Positions 1 to 8,238 of a stretch of 64,000 nt of DNA are shown here, one piece after another. The position numbers and the translations under genes are program-made. The stretch covers positions 4,541,501 through 4,605,500 of the forward strand of contig JADKIW010000001.1 of assembly GCA_016721115.1 (NCBI GenBank), in the 5' to 3' direction. Under the pieces are notes generated by a model. It did no database searches. It was not told the DNA's origin and worked only from the letters and a program-made list of their open reading frames with translations. The stretch comes from Candidatus Defluviilinea proxima (GTDB lineage Bacteria > Chloroflexota > Anaerolineae > Anaerolineales > Villigracilaceae). Each line of letters opens with the position of its first letter. Position 1 is the first letter of the stretch.

Positions 1-9
1 AATATCAAA

Positions 10-414
10 TTACACGCGTCGCTTTTTGGGCGGGCGGCAACCGTTGTGTGGAACCGGCGTAATATCAGCAATGGAGCGAACTTTCAAACCCATTGCCTGT
101 ACGGCACGGATGGCATTTTCACGGCCAGGGCCGGGACCTTTGACAAACAAGTCCACTTCCTGGATGCCCAATTGCTGGGCAGCCTTGATGGCCTGTTCGG
201 CGGCAAGACGTGCCGCAAAAGGAGTGCTCTTGCGTGAACCTTTAAAACCGGCTGAACCAGCGCTACCCCAGGCAACAGTGTTGCCTTCGGTATCGGTCAC
301 CGTAACGATCGTATTGTTGAAAGATGCAAAAATATGTACTTGTCCGGAGGACAATACACGTTTGCTCTTCTTTGCGCCTGTAGCGCGGCGCGTGGAACGT
401 ACACTTTGAGCCAT
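10..414 (-). CDS. rpsK: 30S ribosomal protein S11
   Basis: S11 sits on the platform of the 30S subunit near the mRNA exit and the 3' end of 16S rRNA. The 134-residue product has a basic N-terminal tail, the core motif HIFASFNNTIVTVTD, the KGPGPGRENAIRA loop and the family's C-terminal PVPHNGCRPPKKRRV. Length is normal for the family. It lies 14 bases after rpsM in the same direction, the usual alpha-operon order. The next genes (rpsD, rpoA, rplQ expected) would lie outside the window. Confidence 0.98.
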   Translation of the reverse strand: MAQSVRSTRRATGAKKSKRVLSSGQVHIFASFNNTIVTVTDTEGNTVAWGSAGSAGFKGSRKSTPFAARLAAEQAIKAAQQLGIQEVDLFVKGPGPGRENAIRAVQAMGLKVRSIADITPVPHNGCRPPKKRRV

Positions 415-428
415 GTTCTCTCCAACCT

Positions 429-815
429 TTATTTCTTGGCACCACGACGGCGTCCGCGACCGGCAACGGTCTTCTTGACACCTTTTCGTGTGCGTGAATT
501 CGTCTTGGTGCGCTGGCCACGGGCCGGTAAATTGCGGCGGTGGCGCAAACCACGGTAAGAACCGATTTCAATGAGACGTTTAATGCTCATCTGGACTTCG
601 CGTCGCAGATCGCCTTCCACTGCGTAATGCTTGCTGATATATTCGCGGATCGCAGATACTTCGGCCTCAGAAAGATCCTTCACCCGTGTATCCGGGCTAA
701 CCTTCGTATTGGACAGAATTTCGCGCGCACGCGTAGGGCCTATACCATAAAGGTAGGTCAGACCAACTTCCACCCGTTTATTACGGGGCAGATCAACACC
801 TTCAATTCTCGCCAT
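429..815 (-). CDS. rpsM: 30S ribosomal protein S13
   Basis: S13 is a head protein of the 30S subunit that contacts the P-site tRNA and forms intersubunit bridges. The 128-residue product starts MARIEGVDLPRNKRVEVGL and has the helix-two-turn-helix segment (YLYGIGPTRAREIL) and the basic C-terminal tail that ends GRRRGAKK. The motif LPARGQRTKTNSRTRKG is the family hallmark. It follows rpmJ by 8 bases and is probably co-transcribed and translationally coupled with it. Confidence 0.98.
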   Translation of the reverse strand: MARIEGVDLPRNKRVEVGLTYLYGIGPTRAREILSNTKVSPDTRVKDLSEAEVSAIREYISKHYAVEGDLRREVQMSIKRLIEIGSYRGLRHRRNLPARGQRTKTNSRTRKGVKKTVAGRGRRRGAKK

Positions 816-823
816 AGTTCACA

Positions 824-937
824 CTATCCCTGTCGCTGTTTATGTTTTGGATTTTCGCAGATGATAAAAACTCTGCCTTTGCGCCTTACAATTCTGCATT
901 TGGCGCAGCGTTTCCGTATTGACGGTGAAACTTTCAT
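824..937 (-). CDS. rpmJ: 50S ribosomal protein L36, zinc-binding type
   Basis: This 37-residue protein is the small L36 of the large subunit. It starts MKVSPSIRKRCAKCRI and ends KHKQRQG. Cys11, Cys14, Cys27 and a following His give the CxxC...C....H zinc site of the ancestral C+ form. The sequence AAGGAG lies just ahead of the ATG. The gene sits between map and rpsM. infA, which usually stands directly upstream, is absent here. Confidence 0.95.
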   Translation of the reverse strand: MKVSPSIRKRCAKCRIVRRKGRVFIICENPKHKQRQG

Positions 938-960
938 ATCAAAAATTCTCCTTGCACACC

Positions 961-982
961 GGCTGTTTTAGTATAAACAGCC
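961..982. promoter_or_regulatory. perfect hairpin between map and rpmJ
   Basis: GGCTGTTT and AAACAGCC form a perfect 8-bp stem around a 6-base loop. It lies in the 108-base gap between the map stop and rpmJ, about 24 bases ahead of the rpmJ start on the transcribed strand. No clear T-run follows, so it may be a processing or attenuation element and not a full terminator. It occupies the place where infA is usually found. Confidence 0.5.
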
Positions 983-1045
983 AAGAGTATAATTATATAC
1001 TTTCATTCTTCTTTCGTCCAGATTACGCGCAACATCGCGATGGAT

Positions 1046-1816
1046 TTATGGGACAGTCAGGAGAAGAGGTTCTCCTTCGGTGACAGCAACAGAATGCTCA
1101 AAATGTGCCGTCAATGATCCATCAGCCGATACTACAGTCCACTGGTCAGATAAGACGCGGGTCTCTGCAGTCCCAACAAGCACCATGGGCTCTATGGCAA
1201 TCGTCATGCCAGGCTTGAGAGGCATGCCCGTCCCTGCCCTGCCATAGTTGGGTACTTGTGGGCCTTCGTGCATTTGACGCCCAACACCATGACCGGTGTA
1301 CTCGCGTGTCACATAATAATTTCGACTCTCCACATATTTTTGTACCGCCGCAGATACGTCACCAGTGCGATTTCCAACCCGCATTTTTTCAATAGCGGCG
1401 TGGAGCGCACCTTCCGTAATATCGAGCAGGGCTTGTGCTTCGGGAGAAATCTCCCCTACTCCGGCTGTAAAAGCCGAATCTCCGACAAAACCATCGAACA
1501 CAGTGCCGCAATCAACCGAAACAATGTCACCGTCTTTCAGTTTACGGCTCTTGGAAGGTATGCCGTGGACAAGTTCCTGATTGATACTCACCGTAATGGA
1601 CGCCGGAAAAGGCGGGTGCCCATACCCTTTAAAGGGCGATATACATCCGTGTTTCTTTAGCACTTCCTCAGCAGCCGCGTTGAGGTCGGCAGTGGAAACA
1701 CCCGGTTTTAAAAGTGCTTTGACTGTTGCCAGTACAGTTGCGTTGATGCGCCCTGCTTCGCGCATTACCTGCAATTCCGCAGGGCTTTTTAAATGGATCT
1801 GGCGTGACCAACTCAT
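1046..1816 (-). CDS. map: type I methionine aminopeptidase
   Basis: Cytosolic metalloenzyme that removes the initiator methionine from new proteins. The 256-residue product has the pita-bread fold signature. The metal ligands Asp102, Asp113, His176, Glu209 and Glu240, and the substrate histidines His84 and His183, line up with the E. coli enzyme at a constant offset of five residues. There is no N-terminal zinc finger, so it is the short type Ia form. It follows adk by 5 bases at the end of the spc-type operon. Confidence 0.97.
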   Translation of the reverse strand: MSWSRQIHLKSPAELQVMREAGRINATVLATVKALLKPGVSTADLNAAAEEVLKKHGCISPFKGYGHPPFPASITVSINQELVHGIPSKSRKLKDGDIVSVDCGTVFDGFVGDSAFTAGVGEISPEAQALLDITEGALHAAIEKMRVGNRTGDVSAAVQKYVESRNYYVTREYTGHGVGRQMHEGPQVPNYGRAGTGMPLKPGMTIAIEPMVLVGTAETRVLSDQWTVVSADGSLTAHFEHSVAVTEGEPLLLTVP

Positions 1817-1821
1817 AATTA

Positions 1822-2472
1822 TTACATCTTCAATGCAGATACAAGTGAGCGTGCCACTTGATCGATGGTTTGCATACCATCTATTTCAACTAATTTGCCA
1901 CGTTCACGATAATAAGCGATCAAAGGAGAAGTCTGTTCCAAGTAAACTTGAATTCGGTGCTTCACCGTATCCGCTTTATCATCATCGCGTTGATAAAGTT
2001 CCGAGCCGTCAAAATCGCATACACCAGCTTTTTTAGGCGGATTGAACTTCTGATTGAAGGTATGTCCATTTGAACGGCAAGTCCATCGTTCACTCAAACG
2101 TTCTACAAGTACATCTTCTGCACTGTTAATGAACGGGACTGCGTCAACCTGCCCCTTGAATTCCTCAAGCATGACTTCAAGAGCATCGGCCTGAGTCGGA
2201 GTGCGAGGAAAACCGTCGAGGATTGCACCAATTTCAACGTCCGGACGACTGAGGCGATCACGTATCATAGCAATCGTGACGTCATCAGGTACCAACTCGC
2301 CTTTACTAATAAATGTCTGGGCAAGTTTTCCCAACTCTGTTTGGTTTTTAATGTTCTCTCGAAACAACTCGCCCGATGAAATATGCACCAGACCAGTCCG
2401 TTCTGAAAGGATTTCTGCCTGGGTCCCCTTACCGACACCCGGAGGTCCAAGAAGGACAAGAATTTTTGCCAT
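1822..2472 (-). CDS. adk: adenylate kinase
   Basis: Interconverts AMP and ATP with two ADP. The 216-residue long-form enzyme has the P-loop GPPGVGKGT (residues 9-17), the AMP-site DGFPRT motif (86-91) and a LID domain at about 126-164. In zinc-type LIDs the tetrad is Cys4 or Cys3Asp. Here the four positions are Cys132, Asn135, Cys152 and Asp155, so two cysteines are replaced and metal binding is doubtful. It lies between secY and map with 5- to 9-base gaps, the standard arrangement. Confidence 0.97.
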   Translation of the reverse strand: MAKILVLLGPPGVGKGTQAEILSERTGLVHISSGELFRENIKNQTELGKLAQTFISKGELVPDDVTIAMIRDRLSRPDVEIGAILDGFPRTPTQADALEVMLEEFKGQVDAVPFINSAEDVLVERLSERWTCRSNGHTFNQKFNPPKKAGVCDFDGSELYQRDDDKADTVKHRIQVYLEQTSPLIAYYRERGKLVEIDGMQTIDQVARSLVSALKM

Positions 2473-2481
2473 GAATAGCCC

Positions 2482-3864
2482 TTAGCTAACAAGCAGCTTT
2501 TCTTGATACCCGTGTAGCTTAAGTTCTGCTTCGATGTTCATGAAAGTATCACGAACGACGCCAACCACAATGAGCAAGCCCGAGGACGACACAAGGAATA
2601 AACCAGCGCTTGAAGCCGCAGCAGGCAAGACCAGCTGAAGAAGGAACGGCATGATCGCCACCACTCCAAGTAACAAGGCACCTGGCAATGTAATACGCGC
2701 TTGAATGCGACTTAGATACTTCTGTGTGGCGACACCGGTATGAACACCTGGGATCTGGGCACCAGAGCGCTTCAAGTTATCACCATAGTTTTGTTGTTCA
2801 AACAAGACTGTCGTATAGAAGTAGGTAAATGCTACAACCATGAAAAAGTAGAGTGTCCAATAGCCCCAGGAGCTTGCACCGCTTCTATTGAAAAACGACT
2901 GAACACTGGCGGCAAAAGTCTGTACCCATACTGTTTCGGAGCGGACAAAAAAGCCAGCTACGATCGCAGGGAACTGCAAAAGAGCACTGGCAAAAATCAG
3001 AGGGATCATCCCTGCCAAGTTAACCATAAGAGGCAGTGTAGGTTGTGGCATGCGGACGCTTTTACCGCGTTGCATGGCATAGAACACAGCACTTTTTTGC
3101 GGATATATAATCGGGACATTTCTGCGTCCCTGCTGAACATATACGACTGCTAAGATCGTCAACAACATGACAACGATCATGGCGATCATCAAAGGCCAAC
3201 GATTAATTTCGTCGCTCCACAAAGAGATGATGTTTCGAGGAATTTGTGAAACGATGCCAGCAAAGATCACAAGGGAAAGGCCTTGACCACGAATACCATA
3301 TTCAGAGATCAATTCACCCAACCAGATTGCAAACATGGTACCGGCAGTCATAACGACCAAAGTTGTGGTGGAAGTTAACCACAAGTCTGATGTAAAACCG
3401 AACGGAAGAACAACTCGTCCGATCTGCTGACTGGCAAGGGCATTAAAAGTATTAATTTGACCGATGGCAGAAAGTGCAGCCATGGGGACAGCCAAATAAT
3501 ATGTCCATTTTTCCATCCAACGGCGCCCCTCGCGTTGATCTTCTTCCATCCTCTTTTGGAGAGCTGGGATGATTGGGATCAATAACTGAAGGATGATCTG
3601 GGCAGTGATATAGGGATACACACCCATGGACAAGACGGAGAAATTCGAGATAGTGCCACCGGAAAGAAGGTTCAAAAAGCCTAACAAACCTCCTGAGCCA
3701 GAGCCACTTAAAAAGATTTGCAGAGCTTCACGATCAACACCAGGCGCAGGCACATTTGCAGCCAGACGGAAAAGTATCAAAATGCCCAATGTAATGAGCA
3801 ATTTTGAACGAATGTCCTGCGAGTACCAAAGATAGCGCCAGGCAGATTGTTTCTTTTCAGGCAT
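2482..3864 (-). CDS. secY: preprotein translocase subunit SecY
   Basis: Channel subunit of the Sec translocon in the cytoplasmic membrane. The 460-residue product has ten predicted membrane segments. It starts MPEKKQSAWRYLWYSQDIRSK and carries the plug-region motif LLSGGTISNFSVLSMGVYPYITAQIILQ in two parts, plus the cytoplasmic loop RRNVPIIYPQ. Length is slightly above the E. coli protein (443). It follows rplO by 20 bases and precedes adk. Confidence 0.98.
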   Translation of the reverse strand: MPEKKQSAWRYLWYSQDIRSKLLITLGILILFRLAANVPAPGVDREALQIFLSGSGSGGLLGFLNLLSGGTISNFSVLSMGVYPYITAQIILQLLIPIIPALQKRMEEDQREGRRWMEKWTYYLAVPMAALSAIGQINTFNALASQQIGRVVLPFGFTSDLWLTSTTTLVVMTAGTMFAIWLGELISEYGIRGQGLSLVIFAGIVSQIPRNIISLWSDEINRWPLMIAMIVVMLLTILAVVYVQQGRRNVPIIYPQKSAVFYAMQRGKSVRMPQPTLPLMVNLAGMIPLIFASALLQFPAIVAGFFVRSETVWVQTFAASVQSFFNRSGASSWGYWTLYFFMVVAFTYFYTTVLFEQQNYGDNLKRSGAQIPGVHTGVATQKYLSRIQARITLPGALLLGVVAIMPFLLQLVLPAAASSAGLFLVSSSGLLIVVGVVRDTFMNIEAELKLHGYQEKLLVS

Positions 3865-3884
3865 GATTGTTTCCTTAGTCCGAA

Positions 3885-4340
3885 TTAGCCGATCAACTCA
3901 ATACTGCCGCCAGCCTTCTCGATCTTGGTCTTGGCACCGGCAGTAACGCGATGGGCACGCACTTTGAGAGCGACTTTCACTTCACCACGACCAAGGATAA
4001 CCACAGGGTTTCTCAAGTCGCGAAGCAAGTGAGCATCGGCAAGTGTCTCAGGTGAGACTTCAGCATTAGCCTTAAAGGCCTCGGTCAACTGATCCAGGTT
4101 AACTTCATTGTATTCAACCCGGTTCAGAGGGGTAAAACCCTGACCACGCATGAACGGAAGGCGACGATAAAAAGGAAGGTTACCGCCCTGACGATAAAGG
4201 CTTCCGCCTTGACCGGAGCGCGCTCCCTCACCTTTTGTACCACGGCCTGCGGTCTTACCTTGACCAGCAGAGATACCACGTCCTACGCGTTTTCGATTCT
4301 TTTTGGAGCCCGGATTGGGCACGAGATCATGTAATTTCAT
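3885..4340 (-). CDS. rplO: 50S ribosomal protein L15
   Basis: Late-assembly protein of the 50S subunit. The 151-residue product starts MKLHDLVPNPGSKKNRKRVG and has the glycine- and arginine-rich N-terminal extension (GRGISAGQGKTAGRGTKGEG) that threads into 23S rRNA. The C-terminal globular domain ends KTKIEKAGGSIELIG. It lies 12 bases after rpmD and 20 bases before secY, in conserved spc order. Confidence 0.98.
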   Translation of the reverse strand: MKLHDLVPNPGSKKNRKRVGRGISAGQGKTAGRGTKGEGARSGQGGSLYRQGGNLPFYRRLPFMRGQGFTPLNRVEYNEVNLDQLTEAFKANAEVSPETLADAHLLRDLRNPVVILGRGEVKVALKVRAHRVTAGAKTKIEKAGGSIELIG

Positions 4341-4352
4341 TGTTCGTTCCTG

Positions 4353-4550
4353 CTACTCTTCGATCTGAAGCAAATGAACAATCTTGCGGATCATCCCGCG
4401 CAAAGCCGGGGTATCCTTATGTTCGACTGTCTGATTTAAACGACGTAACCCAAGCGCCTTTGCTGTAGCCCTTTGGTCTTTTGTATAACCGATCGGACTA
4501 CGGACAAGCGTCACACGCAAGGTCTTATTGCTATCTTGATTCTTAGGCAT
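4353..4550 (-). CDS. rpmD: 50S ribosomal protein L30
   Basis: Small 50S protein of 65 residues, starting MPKNQDSNKTLRVTLVRSPI. The motif RVTLVRSPIGYTKDQRATAKALGLR is the family signature (shown here in two overlapping parts, residues about 12-35). I chose the ATG at 4550 because it gives the normal L30 length. It overlaps the rpsE stop by 8 bases, which suggests translational coupling. An upstream in-frame start would add 17 residues with no family match. Confidence 0.95.
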   Translation of the reverse strand: MPKNQDSNKTLRVTLVRSPIGYTKDQRATAKALGLRRLNQTVEHKDTPALRGMIRKIVHLLQIEE

Positions 4551-5094
4551 GTTGCTTCCTCCGTTCCCAGAACGGCACCAATTCGCTGACATTCTTTCCA
4601 CGGCGAGCAGCCTCTTCTTGGGGGGACTTCAACTGGGAAAGTGCGTCAAAGGTTGCCTGCACGACATTGAGGACATTCGCGCTTCCCTGAGACTTGGTGA
4701 GAATGTCACGAATACCGGCAACTTCAAGCACGGCACGCACACCACCACCAGCAATAACGCCAGTACCAGGTGAGGCGGGCTTCAACATAACACGAGCACC
4801 AGCGACCTTGCCAAGTACTTCATGAGGAATGGTCGTGCCGGAGAGATTGACAACCTGCATGTTCTTGCGAGCACGTTCAGATGCCTTTCGCATGGCGTCG
4901 GGTACTGCATTGGCCTTACCCACACCCATGGAAATGGTACCTTTTTTATCACCGAGTACAACGGTCACGCGGAATTGGAATCTGCGTCCACCCTTGACCA
5001 CCTTGGCAACGCGCGCAATCTCAATAACACGTTCCTCGAATTGGTCTTGACCTTCGTAATCCTGTTGTTGTTCGTTTCTTCTATTGTCTGCCAT
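4543..5094 (-). CDS. rpsE: 30S ribosomal protein S5
   Basis: S5 lies at the mRNA entry of the 30S subunit and affects decoding accuracy. The product has an N-terminal dsRBD-like domain (ERVIEIARVAKVVKGGRRF) and a C-terminal half with GTGVIAGGGVRAVLEVAG. I use the ATG at 5094 (MADNRRNEQQ, 183 residues) because GGAG lies 8 bases ahead of it. A GTG at 5106 is also in frame but has no ribosome binding site and would overlap the rplR stop. Confidence 0.96.
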   Translation of the reverse strand: MADNRRNEQQQDYEGQDQFEERVIEIARVAKVVKGGRRFQFRVTVVLGDKKGTISMGVGKANAVPDAMRKASERARKNMQVVNLSGTTIPHEVLGKVAGARVMLKPASPGTGVIAGGGVRAVLEVAGIRDILTKSQGSANVLNVVQATFDALSQLKSPQEEAARRGKNVSELVPFWERRKQHA

Positions 5095-5105
5095 GTGTTT
5101 CTCCA

Positions 5106-5471
5106 CTAAAACTGCAAGCCATTTTCACGGGCGCCATCGGCAAGAGCCTTGACACGGCCGACATAGCGATAACCACCGCGATCAAAGACAACTGCTGTGA
5201 TGCCCTGACCCTTTGCACGATCTGCAACGGTCTGGCCCACTAGTTTAGCCTGTTCGGATTTCTTCAAGCCCTTTATCTTTTCACGCAGGTCACGGTCCAC
5301 TGTGGATGCGGAAGCCAGTGTTCGTCCCGCTTGGTCATCGATCACCTGGGCATAAATGCCGGTGAGACTGCGGAAAACGTTCAAACGTGGACGTTGGGCT
5401 GTTCCAGCCAAATTTTGGCGTACGCGCGCGTGACGACGTGCGCGTGCAATTGCACGAGATTTATTAGCCAT
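5106..5471 (-). CDS. rplR: 50S ribosomal protein L18
   Basis: L18 binds 5S rRNA in the central protuberance with L5. The 121-residue product starts MANKSRAIARARRHARVRQN and has the family core RLNVFRSLTGIYAQVIDDQAG followed by FDRGGYRYVGRVKALADGARENGLQF at the C-terminus (given in parts). It lies 3 bases after rplF and directly before rpsE. Confidence 0.97.
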   Translation of the reverse strand: MANKSRAIARARRHARVRQNLAGTAQRPRLNVFRSLTGIYAQVIDDQAGRTLASASTVDRDLREKIKGLKKSEQAKLVGQTVADRAKGQGITAVVFDRGGYRYVGRVKALADGARENGLQF

Positions 5472-5474
5472 GTT

Positions 5475-6023
5475 TTACTTGGCTCCTTTCCCGGCCTTAC
5501 CGGCCTTGCGGCGGATCTTCTCGCCTGCATATCGGATGCCCTTACCATGATAAGGTTCCGGAGGACGAACGCCACGAATTTCCGCAGCAGTTTGTCCGAC
5601 CACATCCCGATCAAAACCCAATACCTTGATTTGGCGGGACTTTTGATCAGATTCAAATGAAATACCGGCAGGCGGTTCAACTTTAACCGGGTGAGAATAC
5701 CCGACATGCAAAACGAGGGTTTTGCCTTCCATTTCAGAGCGGTAACCAACACCTTCGATCTCAAGTGCTACTTGAAAACCAGTGCTAACACCATGCACCA
5801 TATTGGCGATCACGGCGCGGGTTGTACCATGCAAAGCGCGTTCTTCAGGGCTGTCAGAATTGCGGGTCACAACCACCTGGTTGTTTTCCAAAGCAATACC
5901 AATTGCCGATGAAAAGGTTCGTTGCAGTTCGCCCTTGGGTCCTTTTACGCGGACATTCGCGCCCTGTACATTAACCTGTACACCGGCCGGAACATCCACG
6001 GGTAAACGTCCTATGCGAGACAC
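5475..6023 (-). CDS. rplF: 50S ribosomal protein L6
   Basis: L6 lies near the sarcin-ricin loop and the factor-binding site of the 50S subunit. The 182-residue product starts (GTG) VSRIGRLPVDVPAGVQV and ends with the family's C-terminal repeat, PEPYHGKGIRYAGEKIRRKAG. I chose the GTG at 6023 because GGAGG stands 6-7 bases before it and the N-terminus then matches L6 exactly. An ATG 25 codons upstream lies inside rpsH and is unlikely. Confidence 0.96.
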   Translation of the reverse strand: MSRIGRLPVDVPAGVQVNVQGANVRVKGPKGELQRTFSSAIGIALENNQVVVTRNSDSPEERALHGTTRAVIANMVHGVSTGFQVALEIEGVGYRSEMEGKTLVLHVGYSHPVKVEPPAGISFESDQKSRQIKVLGFDRDVVGQTAAEIRGVRPPEPYHGKGIRYAGEKIRRKAGKAGKGAK

Positions 6024-6042
6024 TTTGTACCTCCTGCCTTTC

Positions 6043-6456
6043 CTACCAAACCTTGCAAAGAATCTCGCCACCCACACCCAACTGGCGGGCACGGGCACCG
6101 GTCATTACACCCTTGGGAGTGGAAAGAATTGCAACACCAATTCCTGAAAGCACCCACGGGATATTCTGTTTCTTCGCGTAAATACGGCGGCCTGGTTTGC
6201 TTATACGTTCCAAACCAGAGATCACCGGGCGGCGCATTCGGCGCTCACCTACATATTTGATCTTGATCCGCAAAACTTTTTGGATCTGATTTTCACCTTC
6301 GACCAATTCAAAGCCTTCAAGATAACCTTCATCCTTCAAGATCTTTGCGATCTCAAGTTTAATCTTTGAGCTGGGCATTGCGACCAGGGTCTGGCCTGCC
6401 AACACGGCATTGCGGATGCGAGTCAGCATATCAGCGATTGGATCATTTATAGCCAT
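6043..6456 (-). CDS. rpsH: 30S ribosomal protein S8
   Basis: Primary 16S rRNA-binding protein of the central domain. In E. coli it is also the translational repressor of the spc operon. The 137-residue product starts MAINDPIADMLTRIRNAVLA and ends with the family motif GVMTGARARQLGVGGEILCKVW (in part). It lies 15 bases after rpsN. No S8-type operator was sought or proven upstream. Confidence 0.97.
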   Translation of the reverse strand: MAINDPIADMLTRIRNAVLAGQTLVAMPSSKIKLEIAKILKDEGYLEGFELVEGENQIQKVLRIKIKYVGERRMRRPVISGLERISKPGRRIYAKKQNIPWVLSGIGVAILSTPKGVMTGARARQLGVGGEILCKVW

Positions 6457-6471
6457 GCTTTTTCCTCCATC

Positions 6472-6654
6472 CTACCAAGATGATTTCACAACGCCGGGGA
6501 TTTGACCCTGCAGTGATAATTCACGGAAGCAGATGCGGCACAAGCCAAAGCGGCGGATGTATCCGCGTGGGCGTCCGCAACGACTGCAACGGTTCCGAAC
6601 ACGGCTCGGAAAACGACGTCGGGCTTCACGATATTGCATGCATTTCTTTGCCAT
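6472..6654 (-). CDS. rpsN: 30S ribosomal protein S14, type Z
   Basis: Short zinc-binding S14 of the 30S head, 60 residues. The two pairs CSRC (residues 23-26) and CRIC (39-42) form the zinc knuckle of the type Z form. The family end IPGVVKSSW is present. L36, L31 and L24 in this window also keep their cysteine pairs, so this strain seems to carry the zinc-dependent set. It lies 2 bases after rplE. Confidence 0.97.
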   Translation of the reverse strand: MAKKCMQYREARRRFPSRVRNRCSRCGRPRGYIRRFGLCRICFRELSLQGQIPGVVKSSW

Positions 6655-6656
6655 AA

Positions 6657-7205
6657 TTACGCTTCCTTCTTATAGAACGGCATGCCAAGCAGTTGCAATA
6701 AAACACGTGCCTGGTCGTCATTTTGAGCGGTTGTCACAATTGTGACTTCCATGCCGCGCAGTTTGTCGATTTTGTCGTATTCGATCTCCGGGAAGATCAA
6801 TTGATCACGCAACCCAAGAGTGTAATTGCCGCGACCATCGAAGGCATTGGCCGAAACACCGCGGAAATCGCGTACACGTGGTAACGCAGCATTCACCAAA
6901 CGGTCAAGGAATGACCACATGCGTTCACCACGCAGGGTCACCTTGGTACCAATCAAACGGCCTTCACGCAATTTGAAATTAGCAATGCTCTTTCGGGCCT
7001 TGTTGGTAATCGGTTTCTGTCCGGTGATAATCGTCAGATCAGATACAGCGGCCTCGAGGGCTTTGGGGTTATCCATCGCCTCGCCCATTCCGATATTAAT
7101 CACGATCTTCTCAATGCGCGGCACCTGCATTACATTCTTAAGTTCAAAAGCCTTGATCAGCGCCGGGACAATTTCATTTTTATAGCGTTCTTGCATTATA
7201 TTCAT
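6657..7205 (-). CDS. rplE: 50S ribosomal protein L5
   Basis: L5 binds 5S rRNA and contacts the P-site tRNA in the central protuberance. The product (about 182 residues) carries MQERYKNEIVPALIKAF, the motif IVINIGMGEAMDNPKAL and the RDFRGVSANAFDGRGNYTLG loop. I take the ATG at 7205, with GGAG 9 bases upstream. A GTG one codon earlier and an ATG three codons later are possible alternatives. It lies 17 bases after rplX. Confidence 0.96.
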   Translation of the reverse strand: MNIMQERYKNEIVPALIKAFELKNVMQVPRIEKIVINIGMGEAMDNPKALEAAVSDLTIITGQKPITNKARKSIANFKLREGRLIGTKVTLRGERMWSFLDRLVNAALPRVRDFRGVSANAFDGRGNYTLGLRDQLIFPEIEYDKIDKLRGMEVTIVTTAQNDDQARVLLQLLGMPFYKKEA

Positions 7206-7222
7206 CACACATCACTCCAAGG

Positions 7223-7555
7223 CTAATCAACCAATGCCTGGCACTGCTTGCAAACACGATGTACACCATCTTCAACCCGTTGCACAGAAATACGGGTAGG
7301 CTGTTTGCATTTTGGGCAGACCAACATTACGTTTGAAATATCGATTGAGCCTTCGAATTGGATACGGCCGGGATTCATATTGCGCCCATTGGCAGTCTGC
7401 ACCTGTTTCTGATGCTTGGTGCGAACATTCACACCCTGCACCACCACACGGCGCTCATCCAAAAGGACATTGATCACCTGACCACGTTTGCCCTTATCTT
7501 CGAGGCGTCCACTGACCACTTCCACTGTATCGCCTTTGCGAATCTTTACCTTCAT
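7223..7555 (-). CDS. rplX: 50S ribosomal protein L24
   Basis: Assembly initiator protein that binds the 5' end of 23S rRNA. The 110-residue product begins MKVKIRKGDTVEVVSGRLED, a KOW motif (GDTVEVVSGRLEDKGKRGQV). The C-terminal half has CPKC (residues about 85-88) and CKQC (about 104-107), a zinc-ribbon pair that E. coli L24 lacks but many deep-branching bacteria have. It lies between rplN and rplE. Confidence 0.97.
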   Translation of the reverse strand: MKVKIRKGDTVEVVSGRLEDKGKRGQVINVLLDERRVVVQGVNVRTKHQKQVQTANGRNMNPGRIQFEGSIDISNVMLVCPKCKQPTRISVQRVEDGVHRVCKQCQALVD

Positions 7556-7575
7556 AACCTATACACTCCTAAACC

Positions 7576-7947
7576 TTAGAGCACTTCCGGCGCCAGCGAA
7601 ACGATCTTCATGAAACCTTTTTCACGAAGCTCTCTCGCCACAGGGCCGAAAATACGGGTACCCTTTGGGTTTACGCCGTCAGCGTCAAGGATAACCGCGG
7701 CATTATCATCAAAGCGAATATAGGAACCATCCTCGCGACGATACTCTTTCGAACAACGGACGATGACAGCGCGTACTTTCTCGCTCTTCTTTACGCCGCC
7801 TTGCGGAGACGCAGATTTTACGCTGGCAACGACTACATCGCCGATACCGCCATATTTGCGGGTGGAACCACCCAATACATGGATAACCAGCAGTTCACGT
7901 GCGCCGGAATTATCCGCAACTTTCAAACGAGACTCGTGCTGGATCAT
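7576..7947 (-). CDS. rplN: 50S ribosomal protein L14
   Basis: Beta-barrel protein at the subunit interface of the 50S, next to L19, and the binding site of the silencing factor RsfS. The 123-residue product starts MIQHESRLKVADNSGARELL and has the family motif ASPQGGVKKSEKVRAVIVR. The end is REKGFMKIVSLAPEVL. It lies 3 bases after rpsQ and is the first gene of the spc section. Confidence 0.98.
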   Translation of the reverse strand: MIQHESRLKVADNSGARELLVIHVLGGSTRKYGGIGDVVVASVKSASPQGGVKKSEKVRAVIVRCSKEYRREDGSYIRFDDNAAVILDADGVNPKGTRIFGPVARELREKGFMKIVSLAPEVL

Positions 7948-7950
7948 GGC

Positions 7951-8238
7951 TTACCCCTCCACTTTCAAGCTATCAACACCGGTGTCTTCGGTGCGGGTCT
8001 CGTGCTTCACAACTTTTTCAACGACCCAGCGTTTATCACGGGAAATAGGCTGTGATTCTACGATCTGAACCTGGTCACCAATCTGGCAACCAACCTCATC
8101 ATGAGCCTTTACGCGCTTGCTGGAATACACCACCTTGCGATACAGGGGATGGCGAAATTTGCGTGTGATCTCAACCACAACTGTTTTGGTCATTTTGTTG
8201 CTGGTGACCACACCAATGATTCGACGACGATTGTTCAT
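7951..8238 (-). CDS. rpsQ: 30S ribosomal protein S17
   Basis: OB-fold protein that binds 16S rRNA helix 11. The 95-residue product starts MNNRRRIIGVVTSNKMTKTV, the family opening, and carries HPLYRKVVYSSKRVKAHDE followed by GDQVQIVESQPISRDKRWVV. It overlaps rpmC by 4 bases (ATGA), which suggests translational coupling. Confidence 0.97.
   Translation of the reverse strand: MNNRRRIIGVVTSNKMTKTVVVEITRKFRHPLYRKVVYSSKRVKAHDEVGCQIGDQVQIVESQPISRDKRWVVEKVVKHETRTEDTGVDSLKVEG

Noticed and set aside
26..409. Open frames on the opposite strand of the ribosomal protein cluster (for example 26-409, 540-971, 8651-9472)
   Set aside because: They lie wholly opposite highly conserved genes, have no ribosome binding sites and their products match nothing. 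They are codon-bias shadows.
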